The notes beneath the pieces are model-generated. The model did not search any database. It was not told the origin of the DNA and saw nothing but the letters and a program-made list of their open reading frames with translations. A stretch of DNA of 39,246 nt from Variovorax sp. E3 (GTDB lineage Bacteria > Pseudomonadota > Gammaproteobacteria > Burkholderiales > Burkholderiaceae_C): contig NZ_MOWM01000060.1 in assembly GCF_016082275.1 (NCBI RefSeq), positions 1 through 39,246 of the forward strand, read 5' to 3'. Positions 17,627-25,284 of this stretch are shown here, piece by piece (position 1 is the stretch's first letter; each line of letters begins with the position of its first letter). Made by a program: the position numbers and the translations under genes.

Positions 17627-18763
17627 TTACTGCTCGACCTTGAACGCGCCGTTCACCACCTTGAGCATCACGCCGGTCTCGGTCGTGTAGCCCCAGTGGT
17701 CCTGCGCCGTCCAGTTGAGCACGCCGTGCGCGAGCACCGTGCGGCCCATGCCTTCGAGCGCGTCGCGCAGCGCGGCGCGGAATTCGGGCGTGCCGGGCTT
17801 GGCCTTCTTCAGCGCCACCGGCACGGCTTTTTCGAGCACCGTGAGCGCGTCGGCCGCGTGGCCCGCGAACTGGTTGCGCGAGCCGGGGCCGTAGGCCTTC
17901 TCGTAGCCCTGCACGAAGGCCACGGCGGCGGCCTTCGACGGGTGGCTGTCGGGCAACTGCTCGGCCACCGTGGCGGGGCCCGACACCACGAAGGTGCCTT
18001 CGGCGTCCTTGCCGGCGGTGCGCATCAGGTCTTGCGTGGCGGCGGCGTGCGTTTGGTAGACCTTGCCCTTGTAGCCGCGCTCCATCACCGCCTTCTGCGG
18101 CATGCCGGCGCCGCTGCCCGAGGCCACGATCAAGATTGCATCGGGGTTGGCCGAGGTGAGCTTGAGCACCTGGCCCGTCACGCTGGTGTCGGCGCGCGCG
18201 AAGCGCTCGGTGGCGACGATCTTGATGCCGTTCTTGGCCGCTTCGGTGGTCAGCGCCTTGAGCCACAGCTCGCCGTAGGCGTCGGTGTAGCCCAGGAAGC
18301 CGACCGTCTTCACGTTCTGCTTCTTCATGTGCGCGACCACCGCGAAGGCCATCACGTCGTTCGACTGCGGCAGGCGGAAGAACCACTTGTCCTTGCCCGG
18401 CGGCAGGCCCGCCGGCGCGGTCGACAGTTGCGGCGTGCCGGCTTCGGCCGTCACGTCGGCCATGGGAATGGCGACCGGCGTGGCGCTGGAGCCGACGATG
18501 ACGTCGGCCTTCTCTTCCGTGACCAGGCGCTGCGCGTCCTTCACGCCCGTGGTCGGGTCGGTCGCGTCGTCGAGCACCACCACCTTGAGCGTTTCGCCCG
18601 CGATGGTCTTGGGCCAGATCGCGATGCCGTTCTTCACCGGAATGCCCAGGCCCGAGGCCGGGCCGGTCAGCGGCTGCACCACGCCGATGGTGATGTCGGC
18701 GTGGGCGAAGCCCGCAGCCATGAGCGCCAGCACGGCGGCGAGGGTGGTCTTCTTGAAGGTCAT
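17627..18763 (-). CDS. Periplasmic branched-chain-type substrate-binding protein (LivK/Peripla_BP_6 family)
   Basis: A 378-residue protein with a Sec signal peptide (MTFKKTTLAAVLALMAAGFAHA, cleavage expected after residue 22). A type I periplasmic-binding fold follows: ITIGVVQPLTGPASGLG, DVIVGSSATPVAIPMADVT, VKTVGFLGYTDAYGE and NPDAILIVASGSGA. It captures the solute for the LivH/LivMG/LivF importer encoded immediately downstream. Members beside aromatic degradation genes often bind aromatic acids (CouP of Rhodopseudomonas is a known case) rather than leucine. The ligand here is inferred from context. Confidence 0.9.
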   Translation of the reverse strand: MTFKKTTLAAVLALMAAGFAHADITIGVVQPLTGPASGLGIPVKNGIAIWPKTIAGETLKVVVLDDATDPTTGVKDAQRLVTEEKADVIVGSSATPVAIPMADVTAEAGTPQLSTAPAGLPPGKDKWFFRLPQSNDVMAFAVVAHMKKQNVKTVGFLGYTDAYGELWLKALTTEAAKNGIKIVATERFARADTSVTGQVLKLTSANPDAILIVASGSGAGMPQKAVMERGYKGKVYQTHAAATQDLMRTAGKDAEGTFVVSGPATVAEQLPDSHPSKAAAVAFVQGYEKAYGPGSRNQFAGHAADALTVLEKAVPVALKKAKPGTPEFRAALRDALEGMGRTVLAHGVLNWTAQDHWGYTTETGVMLKVVNGAFKVEQ

Positions 18764-18828
18764 CGATGTCTCCTGATACGTTATGAAGGAAGCGGGGAAC
18801 CCGGGAACGCGAAAGAGGGGGGCCGTAC

Positions 18829-19593
18829 TCAGCGCGGCGCCATGCGCAGCGCGCCGTCCAGGCGGATCACCTCGCCGTTGAGGTGGCCGTTGGTGACGAT
18901 GTGGCAGGCCAGCTCGGCAAACTCCGAGGGCTTGCCCAGGCGCGGCGGGAACGGAATCGATGCGGCCAGCGACTGCTGCACCGGCTCGGGCAGCTCCATC
19001 AAGAGCGGCGTCGCGAACAGGCCCGGCGCCACGGTGCACACGCGAATGGCGTGCTGCGCCAGGTCGCGCGCCATCGGCAGCGTCATGCCCACCAGGCCGC
19101 CCTTGGACGCGCTGTAGGCCTGCTGGCCCACCTGGCCGTCGAAGGCCGCGACCGATGCGGTGAAGAGCATCACGCCCTTCTCGCCGTTGTCCAGCGCGGC
19201 CAGCCTGGCGCAGCGCGCCGCGAACAGGCGGGCCATGTTGTAGCCGCCCACGAGGTTGATGTTGACCACGCGCACGAAGTCTTCGAGCGGCGCGGGGTTG
19301 CCGTCCTTGCCGACGATGCGCTTGGCGCTGCCGATGCCGGCCACGTTCATGAGGATGCGCGCGGGGCCGTGCGCGGCCTCGGCCTTGTCGAGCGCGGCGT
19401 TCACGCTGTCGGTGTCGGTGATGTCGCAGGCGCAGGCAATGCCGCCGATCTCGGCGGCCACCTTTTCGGCCATCGCGGCGTTGCGGTCGAGCACCGCGAC
19501 CTTGGCGCCCAGGCGCGCGAGCTCGCGCGCGGTGGCTTCGCCCAGGCCCGATGCGCCGCCGGTGACGAGTGCGGCTTGTCCTTCGATCTTCAT
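18829..19593 (-). CDS. SDR-family 3-hydroxyacyl-CoA dehydrogenase
   Basis: A 254-residue short-chain dehydrogenase of the type II 3-hydroxyacyl-CoA dehydrogenase (HSD10-like) kind. The NAD-binding glycine motif TGGASGLG is at 11-18, NVAG at 83-86, Ser147, and catalytic Tyr160-x3-Lys164 (YSASK). It would oxidise the 3-hydroxyacyl-CoA made by the hydratase to the 3-ketoacyl-CoA. It lies 16 bp after the CoA ligase gene and 65 bp before the binding-protein gene. In hydroxycinnamate beta-oxidation the equivalent enzyme (CouN in Rhodococcus) makes the aryl-beta-ketoacyl-CoA; that role is inferred here. Confidence 0.9.
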   Translation of the reverse strand: MKIEGQAALVTGGASGLGEATARELARLGAKVAVLDRNAAMAEKVAAEIGGIACACDITDTDSVNAALDKAEAAHGPARILMNVAGIGSAKRIVGKDGNPAPLEDFVRVVNINLVGGYNMARLFAARCARLAALDNGEKGVMLFTASVAAFDGQVGQQAYSASKGGLVGMTLPMARDLAQHAIRVCTVAPGLFATPLLMELPEPVQQSLAASIPFPPRLGKPSEFAELACHIVTNGHLNGEVIRLDGALRMAPR

Positions 19594-19609
19594 GGTGTGT
19601 CTCTCGTGT

Positions 19610-21478
19610 TCAGGTGGAGTGGGGCTGCAGGGTGAAGGGCAGCGTGCCGCCGTGCATCGCATCGGCCAGCGCGGCGCGGTGCTTGAGCACGGCGCGCTGG
19701 TTGATGGAGCCCTTGTCGGTCACTTCGCCCTTGTCGATGGACGGCGGCTCGGCCATCAGGTGCAGCCGCGCGATGCGGTTGGCGCTGCCGGTGGCACTCG
19801 CTGCCAGCGTGTCGGCGACCTGCTGGAAATGCGCCTGCACGGGGGCGCTCTCGAGCACCTGCTGCATCGTGGCGTCGGCGGACAGGCCGGCCAGCTGCCG
19901 CACCTTCTGCGTCGGGAAGATCAGTGCGCCGACTTCCTTCAGGTTGATGCCGGTCAGCACCGCGTCCTGCACGTAGGGCGCGCCGGCCGCGATGATCTTC
20001 GCGCGCATCGGCCCCACGCTCACGAAGGTGCCGGTGGCCAGCTTGAAGTCTTCGGCGATGCGGCCGTCGAAGCGCAGGCCGCGATGGATGTCGGCGTCGT
20101 CGATCCACTTCACCGCGTCGCCAGTGGAGAAGAAGCCCTCGTCGTCGAAGGCCTCGGCCGTGGCGTCGGGCGCGCGCCAGTAGCCGGGCGTGATGTTGGG
20201 GCCGCGGTAGCGCACCTCGGTCTTGCCGTCGACCTCGATCAGCTTCAGCTCGATGCCCGGCGCGGGCAGGCCCACGTCGCCCGACTTCACGTCGGGGCCG
20301 GTCACGTACAGCGCGAACGGGCCCGACTCGGTCATGCCCAGGCCGGTGCCCATGACGATGCGCTCGCCCACTTCCGACTCCTGCGTGCGGTGCAGGCTGT
20401 CCCACACGGGCTGCGACAGCGCGGCGCCCGAGTAGAAGAACATCTTCACGCGCGACAGCAGGTTGCGGCGCAGCACGGCGTCGGTTTCCATCGCCTGCGC
20501 GATGGCCTCGAAGCCGGTGGGCACGTTGAAGTAGATGGTGGGCGCCACCTCGCGCAGGTTGCGCAGCGTCTCGGCCATGCCGGCGGGCGTGGGCTTGCCG
20601 TCGTCCACGTAGAGCGTGCCGCCGTTGTCCAGCACGATGCCCACGTTGTGGTTGCCGCCGAAGGTGTGGTTCCAGGGCAGCCAGTCGACCAGCACGGGCG
20701 GCTCGTCGCCCAGGGCGGGAATCGACTGGCGCAGCTGCTGCTGGTTGGCGCACCACATGCGGTGCGTGTTGATCACGGCCTTGGGCATCTTGGTCGAGCC
20801 CGAGGTGAAGAGGAACTTGGTGATGGTGTCGGGCCCGGTCGCGCGCATGGCCGCATCGACGGCGGGCGTGGCCGGCGTGGCGGCCAGGGCGCCGAACGCG
20901 GTGGTGGCGCGGCCTTCGAGCGTGCCCTGGGCCAGCACCACCTCGGTGTCGGCCGGAACGACGGCCGAGATGGCCTTGGCGAAGCGCGCGGCGTCGCTCG
21001 CGAACACCAGGCCCGGCGTGAGCGTGTCGAACACGTGGCGCAGCTTCTCGAAGTCCTGGCTCACCAGCGAGTAGGGCGGCGACACCGGGCAGTAGGGCAC
21101 GCCCGCGTAGAGGCAGCCCAGCGCGAGCAGCGCGTGCTCGATGCCGTTCTCGCTGAGGATGGCCACCGGGCGCTCGGCGCTCAGGCCGCGCTCCAGCAGG
21201 GCCTGGCCGATGCCGCGTGCTTCTTCCAGCGCCTGCGCGTAGCTCACGCGCAGCCAGTCGCCGGTGCTGCCGTCGGCCAGCCGCTCGCGGCGCGCGATGA
21301 AGGTGCGGTCGGGCGCGTGCTCGGCCCAGTGCGCGAGGCGGTCGGTCATGCGCTCGCGGTAGTCGCCCAGCTGCGTCTCGGCCTGCAGGTAGCGCGTGCC
21401 GGGCGCGCCTTCGCGCAGCACGGCGCGCGTCACGCCGAAGGCCAGCGGGCGATAGCGCACGGCAGGGGCGGCGCTCAT
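19610..21478 (-). CDS. Feruloyl-CoA synthetase-like acyl-CoA ligase (AMP-forming)
   Basis: A 622-residue adenylate-forming enzyme. The P-loop is FLFTSGSTKMPKAV, with GTGLGMTESGPF (A5-like), STGDAVKWID (A7-like) and GRIAEDFKLATGTFV, whose lysine-containing loop is typical of feruloyl-CoA synthetases; the C-terminal lid is short. It activates a carboxylic acid with ATP to its CoA thioester. The overall pattern (VPYCPVSPPYSLVSQDFEKL) matches the Fcs subgroup, so hydroxycinnamates are likely substrates. Its start overlaps the corrected stop of the hydratase gene as ATGA, indicating coupled translation. Substrate assignment rests on family resemblance. Confidence 0.88.
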   Translation of the reverse strand: MSAAPAVRYRPLAFGVTRAVLREGAPGTRYLQAETQLGDYRERMTDRLAHWAEHAPDRTFIARRERLADGSTGDWLRVSYAQALEEARGIGQALLERGLSAERPVAILSENGIEHALLALGCLYAGVPYCPVSPPYSLVSQDFEKLRHVFDTLTPGLVFASDAARFAKAISAVVPADTEVVLAQGTLEGRATTAFGALAATPATPAVDAAMRATGPDTITKFLFTSGSTKMPKAVINTHRMWCANQQQLRQSIPALGDEPPVLVDWLPWNHTFGGNHNVGIVLDNGGTLYVDDGKPTPAGMAETLRNLREVAPTIYFNVPTGFEAIAQAMETDAVLRRNLLSRVKMFFYSGAALSQPVWDSLHRTQESEVGERIVMGTGLGMTESGPFALYVTGPDVKSGDVGLPAPGIELKLIEVDGKTEVRYRGPNITPGYWRAPDATAEAFDDEGFFSTGDAVKWIDDADIHRGLRFDGRIAEDFKLATGTFVSVGPMRAKIIAAGAPYVQDAVLTGINLKEVGALIFPTQKVRQLAGLSADATMQQVLESAPVQAHFQQVADTLAASATGSANRIARLHLMAEPPSIDKGEVTDKGSINQRAVLKHRAALADAMHGGTLPFTLQPHST

Positions 21479-22247
21479 CCCTTGCTCACCTTGGCGCCGC
21501 GGCCTCGAGGAAGTCGCGCACGCGTTGCTTGGCCTCGGGCGCGGCCTGGGTGATGCCGGAGATCAGCGCCTCGGTGAAGAAGCCGTGGTCGGCCGACTGC
21601 TCGGCGATGCGCGGCAGCGCGTGCATCAGCGCGTAGTTGGTCAGCGGCGCGTTGGTGGCCACGCGTTGGGCGAGTTCGAAGGCCTTGTCGAAGGCCGTGC
21701 CCTCGTCGACCAGGTACTGCGCGAAGTTGGCGCGCTCGCCGTCCTCGGCGTTGTAGACGCGGCCGGTCATCATCATGTCGGTCATGCGGGCCACGCCGAT
21801 CAGCTTGGGAATGCGCACCGAGCCGCCGCCGCCCACGAAGATGCCGCGCGAGCCTTCGGGCAGCGCGTAGAAGGTAGAGCGGTCGGCCACGCGGATGTGG
21901 CAGGCGCTGGCCAGCTCGAGCCCGCCGCCCACCACTGCGCCGTGCAGCGCCGCGATCACGGGCACCGGGCCGTGCTGGATCAGGTCGAGCGCGCCGTGCC
22001 ACAGGCGCGAGTGCTGCATGCCCTGGCCGGCGTCGCGCTCCTTGAGTTCGCTCAGGTCGAGGCCGGCGCAGAAATGCGGGCCTTCGCCGTCGATCACCGC
22101 GGCGCGCACGGTGCCCGGCAGCTTCTCGAAGGTGTCGCGCAGTGCCAGGATGAGGCCGTCGGACAGTGCGTTGCGCTTGGCGCCGCGCGTCAGGCGGACG
22201 ATGGCGACTTCGTCGCGGATGTCGAGGTGGAGGTCTGGGTTGGTCAT
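21475..22247 (-). CDS. Enoyl-CoA hydratase/isomerase (crotonase) family protein, first gene of the operon (probable C-terminal frameshift)
   Basis: A crotonase-fold enzyme: HFCAGLDLSEL (oxyanion hole near Ala61-Gly62), HGAVVGGGLELASA (Gly108, Glu111) and ALPEGSRGIFVGGG (Glu131). As read it stops at 21486 after DFLEAAAPR (253 residues). Restoring one base near 21493-21503 would continue to GAKVSKG and a stop at 21475 that overlaps the ligase start as ATGA, giving 257 residues; the usual tight spacing favours this. It would hydrate the aryl-enoyl-CoA. It is not clearly the hydratase/lyase (Ech/HCHL) of the vanillin-forming route, whose signature regions differ, so a simple hydratase is preferred. 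Confidence 0.85.
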
Positions 22248-22270
22248 GAAAGGTGTCCGGGGTTGCGTTG

Positions 22271-22293
22271 GATTATGGTTATGAGAAATAATC
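22271..22293. promoter_or_regulatory. Operator-like inverted repeat in the divergent hydratase/amidohydrolase intergenic region
   Basis: GATTAT (22271-22276) and ATAATC (22288-22293) are reverse complements. A second nested pair, TTAT (22279-22282) and ATAA (22288-22291), shares the right arm. The stretch is strikingly AT-rich against the surrounding GC. It lies between two divergent genes, where a MarR-type dimer could control both promoters. The binding protein is not shown by the sequence. Confidence 0.4.
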
Positions 22294-22352
22294 AATTCAA
22301 GGCATTCGAGCCCACCCGACGCTAGGGACTTACCCGCACTGGAGACAAACAC

Positions 22353-23249
22353 ATGGACCACGAGAACCTGATTGCGATCGACATCCACACCCACGCCGAA
22401 GTGAGTTGCTGGAACCCTTTCGACAACTACGGCGAGGAATACGACCGCGCCGCCGACAAGTACTTCGGCTCCAGCGGCCGGCCCACCATTGCCGAGAGCG
22501 TGGCGTACTACCGTGAAAGAAAGATCGGGCTGGTGATGTTCATGGTCGACGCGGAGTCGAACATGGGCCGCCGGCGCATTCCGAACGAGGAAATCGCGGA
22601 GGCGGCCAAGCAGAACAGCGACATCATGATTGCCTTCGGCAGCATCGATCCGCACAAGGGAAAGATGGGTGCGCGCGAGGCGCGCCGGCTCATCGAGGAG
22701 CACGGCGTGAAGGGCTTCAAGTTCCATCCGACGGTGCAGGGCTACCACCCCTACGACAAGATGGCCTGGCCGATCTACGAGGTGATTGCCGAGTACGGCC
22801 TGCCGGCCATCTTCCACACCGGGCACAGCGGCATCGGCTCGGGCATGCGCTGCGGCGGCGGCCTGCGGCTGGAGTACAGCAACCCGATGCACCTGGACGA
22901 CGTGGCCATCGACTTCCCCGACATGCAGATCGTGATGGCGCACCCCAGCTTTCCGTGGCAGGACGAGGCGCTGAGCGTGGCCACGCACAAGCCCAACGTG
23001 TGGATCGACCTGTCGGGCTGGAGCCCCAAGTATTTTCCGAAGCAGCTGGTGCAGTACGCCAACACGCTGCTGAAGGACCGCATCCTGTTCGGCAGCGACT
23101 ATCCGCTGATCACGCCCGACCGCTGGATGCGCGACTTCGAGGCCGCGGGCTTCAAGCCCGAGGTGATGCCCGGCATCCTGAAGGGCAACGCGGTGCGCCT
23201 GCTGCGGCTGGGCGCGACTTCAGCAGCCTCGGCGGCTTCAGCGGCCTGA
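22353..23249 (+). CDS. Amidohydrolase-family metal-dependent hydrolase (candidate aryl-beta-ketoacyl-CoA hydrolase, CouO-like)
   Basis: A 298-residue TIM-barrel amidohydrolase-2 protein. Probable metal ligands: His12 and His14 (DIHTH), His155 (FHTGHSG), His197 (AHPSFPW) and Asp249 (FGSDYPL). The family includes decarboxylases and hydrolases. In Rhodococcus, CouO of this family hydrolyses 4-hydroxyphenyl-beta-ketoacyl-CoA, taking the place of a thiolase. Here it is divergent from an operon with CoA ligase, hydratase and dehydrogenase but no thiolase, so the same role is proposed. GGAG at 22341 precedes the ATG. The C-terminus ends in an odd Ala/Ser tail (ATSAASAASAA) that overlaps the 3' end of the convergent RpiR gene by 12 bp. 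Confidence 0.8.
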   Translation: MDHENLIAIDIHTHAEVSCWNPFDNYGEEYDRAADKYFGSSGRPTIAESVAYYRERKIGLVMFMVDAESNMGRRRIPNEEIAEAAKQNSDIMIAFGSIDPHKGKMGAREARRLIEEHGVKGFKFHPTVQGYHPYDKMAWPIYEVIAEYGLPAIFHTGHSGIGSGMRCGGGLRLEYSNPMHLDDVAIDFPDMQIVMAHPSFPWQDEALSVATHKPNVWIDLSGWSPKYFPKQLVQYANTLLKDRILFGSDYPLITPDRWMRDFEAAGFKPEVMPGILKGNAVRLLRLGATSAASAASAA

Positions 23250-24155
23250 GGCTTTCTTCCTTGCCGGGCGGCCGGCCTTCCGCGACGAAGGCTGCGCCGC
23301 CGTGCTGTCGTTCCAGTGCTGCTCCCACAGCGCGTCGCCACGCTCGAGCGCCTCGCCCAGCTCCTTCTTGCGCCGCTGCACCACGGCGGTAACGAGCGCG
23401 TTGCACAGCGAGAACGCCGCCGTGTACGAATCGAACGGCGACGCGCTCGACGTGCGCACCAGCATCACGTGGTCGGCCGAGAGGGCCGCGGGCACCGAGG
23501 GGCCGTCGGTGATGACGATGACCTTGGCGCCCTTTTCCTTGAAGTACTTCGCCGCGCGCGCGGTGGCCAGCGCGTGGCGCCTGAAGGTGACGGCCAGCAG
23601 TACGTCTTGTTCGCCGATCCACAGCAGCTGGTCTTCCATGAGCAACGGGCCGGCGCTGACCATGGGGCGCACGTCGGGCAGGCACAGGTTCAGGTGCAGC
23701 GAGAGGTGGCCGGCCAGCGCCGCGGCGTGCCGCTGCCCGGTCACGTGCACGCGCGCCTTGCGCTGCGTGAGCAGGCGCACCGCGCCCTCGAAGGCCGCGA
23801 CGTCGAGCGCCGCGAAGGTCGAGGCCAGGTTGTGCTGGTCGTGCAGCAGCGCATTGGCCAGGCAGGTGCGCACCGAGGCGTCGTCCTGGATGACGGCGTC
23901 CGCGCGCGTGGCCGGTGAAGACAGCCGCGCCGTGACCTCGGAGCGGGCTTCCAGCTGCGCCTCGGCGTAGCTGGGGTAGCCCAGCTTGGCCAGCAGCCGC
24001 ACCACGGTGGAGGCGCTGGTGCCCACCTTCTTTGCAAGGCTCGTTGCAGATTCGAGCAAGCCCTGGGGGTAGCGCGTTTGCAGCTCGTCGATCAGGCGCT
24101 GCTCGCTCCTGGTGAGTTTCCTGCCGTAGCCCGAGATGCGTTGGTTCAGATTCAT
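23238..24155 (-). CDS. RpiR/MurR-family transcriptional regulator
   Basis: A 305-residue regulator with an N-terminal RpiR helix-turn-helix (SATSLAKKVGTSASTVVRLL, then AKLGYPSYAEAQLEAR) and a C-terminal SIS domain (VHVTGQRHAAALAGHLSLHL; DVLLAVTFRRHALATARAA; AKVIVITDGPSVPAALSA). SIS domains usually bind sugar phosphates, but RpiR proteins beside Bug genes sense other ligands. The last ~20 residues are basic with a GRPARKK core, resembling an AT-hook, which is unusual. It is divergent from the Bug/aspartoacylase pair, with a strong palindrome between them. An ATG at 24167 would add four residues. Confidence 0.9.
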   Translation of the reverse strand: MNLNQRISGYGRKLTRSEQRLIDELQTRYPQGLLESATSLAKKVGTSASTVVRLLAKLGYPSYAEAQLEARSEVTARLSSPATRADAVIQDDASVRTCLANALLHDQHNLASTFAALDVAAFEGAVRLLTQRKARVHVTGQRHAAALAGHLSLHLNLCLPDVRPMVSAGPLLMEDQLLWIGEQDVLLAVTFRRHALATARAAKYFKEKGAKVIVITDGPSVPAALSADHVMLVRTSSASPFDSYTAAFSLCNALVTAVVQRRKKELGEALERGDALWEQHWNDSTAAQPSSRKAGRPARKKASGR

Positions 24156-24193
24156 GGTCGCGCGCATTCTGCATGCGGAGTGGTGCCGGCCCT

Positions 24194-24219
24194 AATTTTG
24201 CAATGGTCATTGCAAAATT
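24194..24219. promoter_or_regulatory. Perfect 12-bp-arm palindrome, probable RpiR operator
   Basis: AATTTTGCAATG (24194-24205) and CATTGCAAAATT (24208-24219) are exact reverse complements around a 2-base centre. A further half-site, TTGCAA, follows at 24229-24234. It lies 39 bases before the RpiR start and 56 bases before the Bug start, well placed to control both. The AT-rich repeat stands out from GC-rich surroundings. Confidence 0.7.
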
Positions 24220-24274
24220 GAAATCATCTTGCAACAATGCGCGCACTTTTTAATCCACCGCTACAGGACGCTCC

Positions 24275-25270
24275 ATGAACCCCCTCTTCACCGCTGCGGC
24301 GTTGCGCCGCCGCGAGATCCTCGGCGCCGGCCTGGCTTCGATGCTGCCGCTGGCGGCGCGCGCGCAGGACTGGCCTTCGCGGCCGATCACGCTGGTGGTG
24401 CCGTTCCCGGCGGGCGGTTCGGTGGACCTGATCGCGCGGCTCTATGCCGATCCGCTCGCGAAGGCGCTGGGCACCTCGGTGATCATCGACAACCGGGGCG
24501 GCGCGGGCGGCTCCATCGCCAGCGCCCAGGTGGCGCGCGCCAAGCCCGACGGCTACACGCTGGTGGTGTCGTCGCAAAGCTCGCACCTGGCCAACCCGCT
24601 CACGCAGGCCAACCCGGGCTACGACCCGATCAAGGACTTCGTGTCGATCACGCAGCTGGCGCGCTCGATCAACGTGCTGCTGGTGAACCCCGCCGTGCCC
24701 GCGAAGACCTTCAAGGAATTCGTGGCGCTGGTGAAGGCGCGCCCGGGCGAGCTCAACTTCTGCAGCGCGGGGCCGGGCAGCATGGGGCAGCTCAACGTCG
24801 AGCTGATGAAGTCGCAGCTGCAGCTCAATGCCACGCACGTGCCGTACCGCGGCGGCGGCCCGCTGGTGACGGCGCTGATCTCGAACGAAGTGCAGTTCGG
24901 GCTCGACAACCTCGCGCCCTTTCTGCCGCACATCCAGGCCGGCAAGCTGCGTGCGCTGGCGGTGGCCGCGCCCGCGCGCGTGGCGGCGCTGCCCGACGTG
25001 CCGACCTTCGCCGAGCTGGGCTACCCGGTGCTGAACACCACGTCGTGGATCGGCCTGGCCGCGCCCGCGAAGACGCCGCCCGAAGTGGTCGCCGCGCTGC
25101 ACAAGGCCGTGCGCTCGGTGGCCGACCAGCCGGCCATGGTCGAGGCGCTGCAGTCGCGCGGCTCGCTGGTGCCCGAGGTGCAGACGCCCGCGCAGTTCAC
25201 CGCGATGATGTCGGAGCGGCTCGCGGTCTACGGCGAGATGGTCAAGCGCGCCGGCATTCGCGGCGAGTGA
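24275..25270 (+). CDS. Bug-family (tripartite tricarboxylate transporter) periplasmic binding protein
   Basis: A 331-residue exported solute receptor. The signal includes LRRREILGAGLASMLPLAARA, with paired arginines near the start suggesting possible Tat export. Hallmarks: WPSRPITLVVPFPAGGSVDL, VIIDNRGGAGGSIASAQVAR, KPDGYTLVV and ATHVPYRGGGPL. Bug proteins bind carboxylic acids, amino acids or amides and are greatly expanded in this family, most without linked TctA/TctB membrane genes, as here. Downstream is an aspartoacylase-family hydrolase 14 bp away, so the ligand may be an N-acyl amino acid; this is inference. Confidence 0.92.
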   Translation: MNPLFTAAALRRREILGAGLASMLPLAARAQDWPSRPITLVVPFPAGGSVDLIARLYADPLAKALGTSVIIDNRGGAGGSIASAQVARAKPDGYTLVVSSQSSHLANPLTQANPGYDPIKDFVSITQLARSINVLLVNPAVPAKTFKEFVALVKARPGELNFCSAGPGSMGQLNVELMKSQLQLNATHVPYRGGGPLVTALISNEVQFGLDNLAPFLPHIQAGKLRALAVAAPARVAALPDVPTFAELGYPVLNTTSWIGLAAPAKTPPEVVAALHKAVRSVADQPAMVEALQSRGSLVPEVQTPAQFTAMMSERLAVYGEMVKRAGIRGE

Positions 25271-25284
25271 AGGGGCGCGGCGAC

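Noticed and set aside
17627..18763. Leucine/isoleucine/valine as the importer's substrate
   Set aside because: The family name suggests it, but the operon context points to aromatic acids and no ligand-specific residues could be read to support branched-chain amino acids.
540..21503. Programmed frameshifting as an explanation of the broken genes
   Set aside because: There is no shared slippery heptamer or downstream structure, the families are unrelated and do not use recoding, and one missing base explains each.
540..21503. True pseudogenes from genome decay
   Set aside because: Reading frames on both sides of each break remain fully conserved and no stop mutations or larger deletions are seen; sequencing error is simpler.
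21475..22247. Feruloyl-CoA hydratase/lyase (vanillin-forming) for the crotonase gene
   Set aside because: The active-site regions differ from Ech/HCHL proteins and a full beta-oxidation set is adjacent, so a plain hydratase is favoured.
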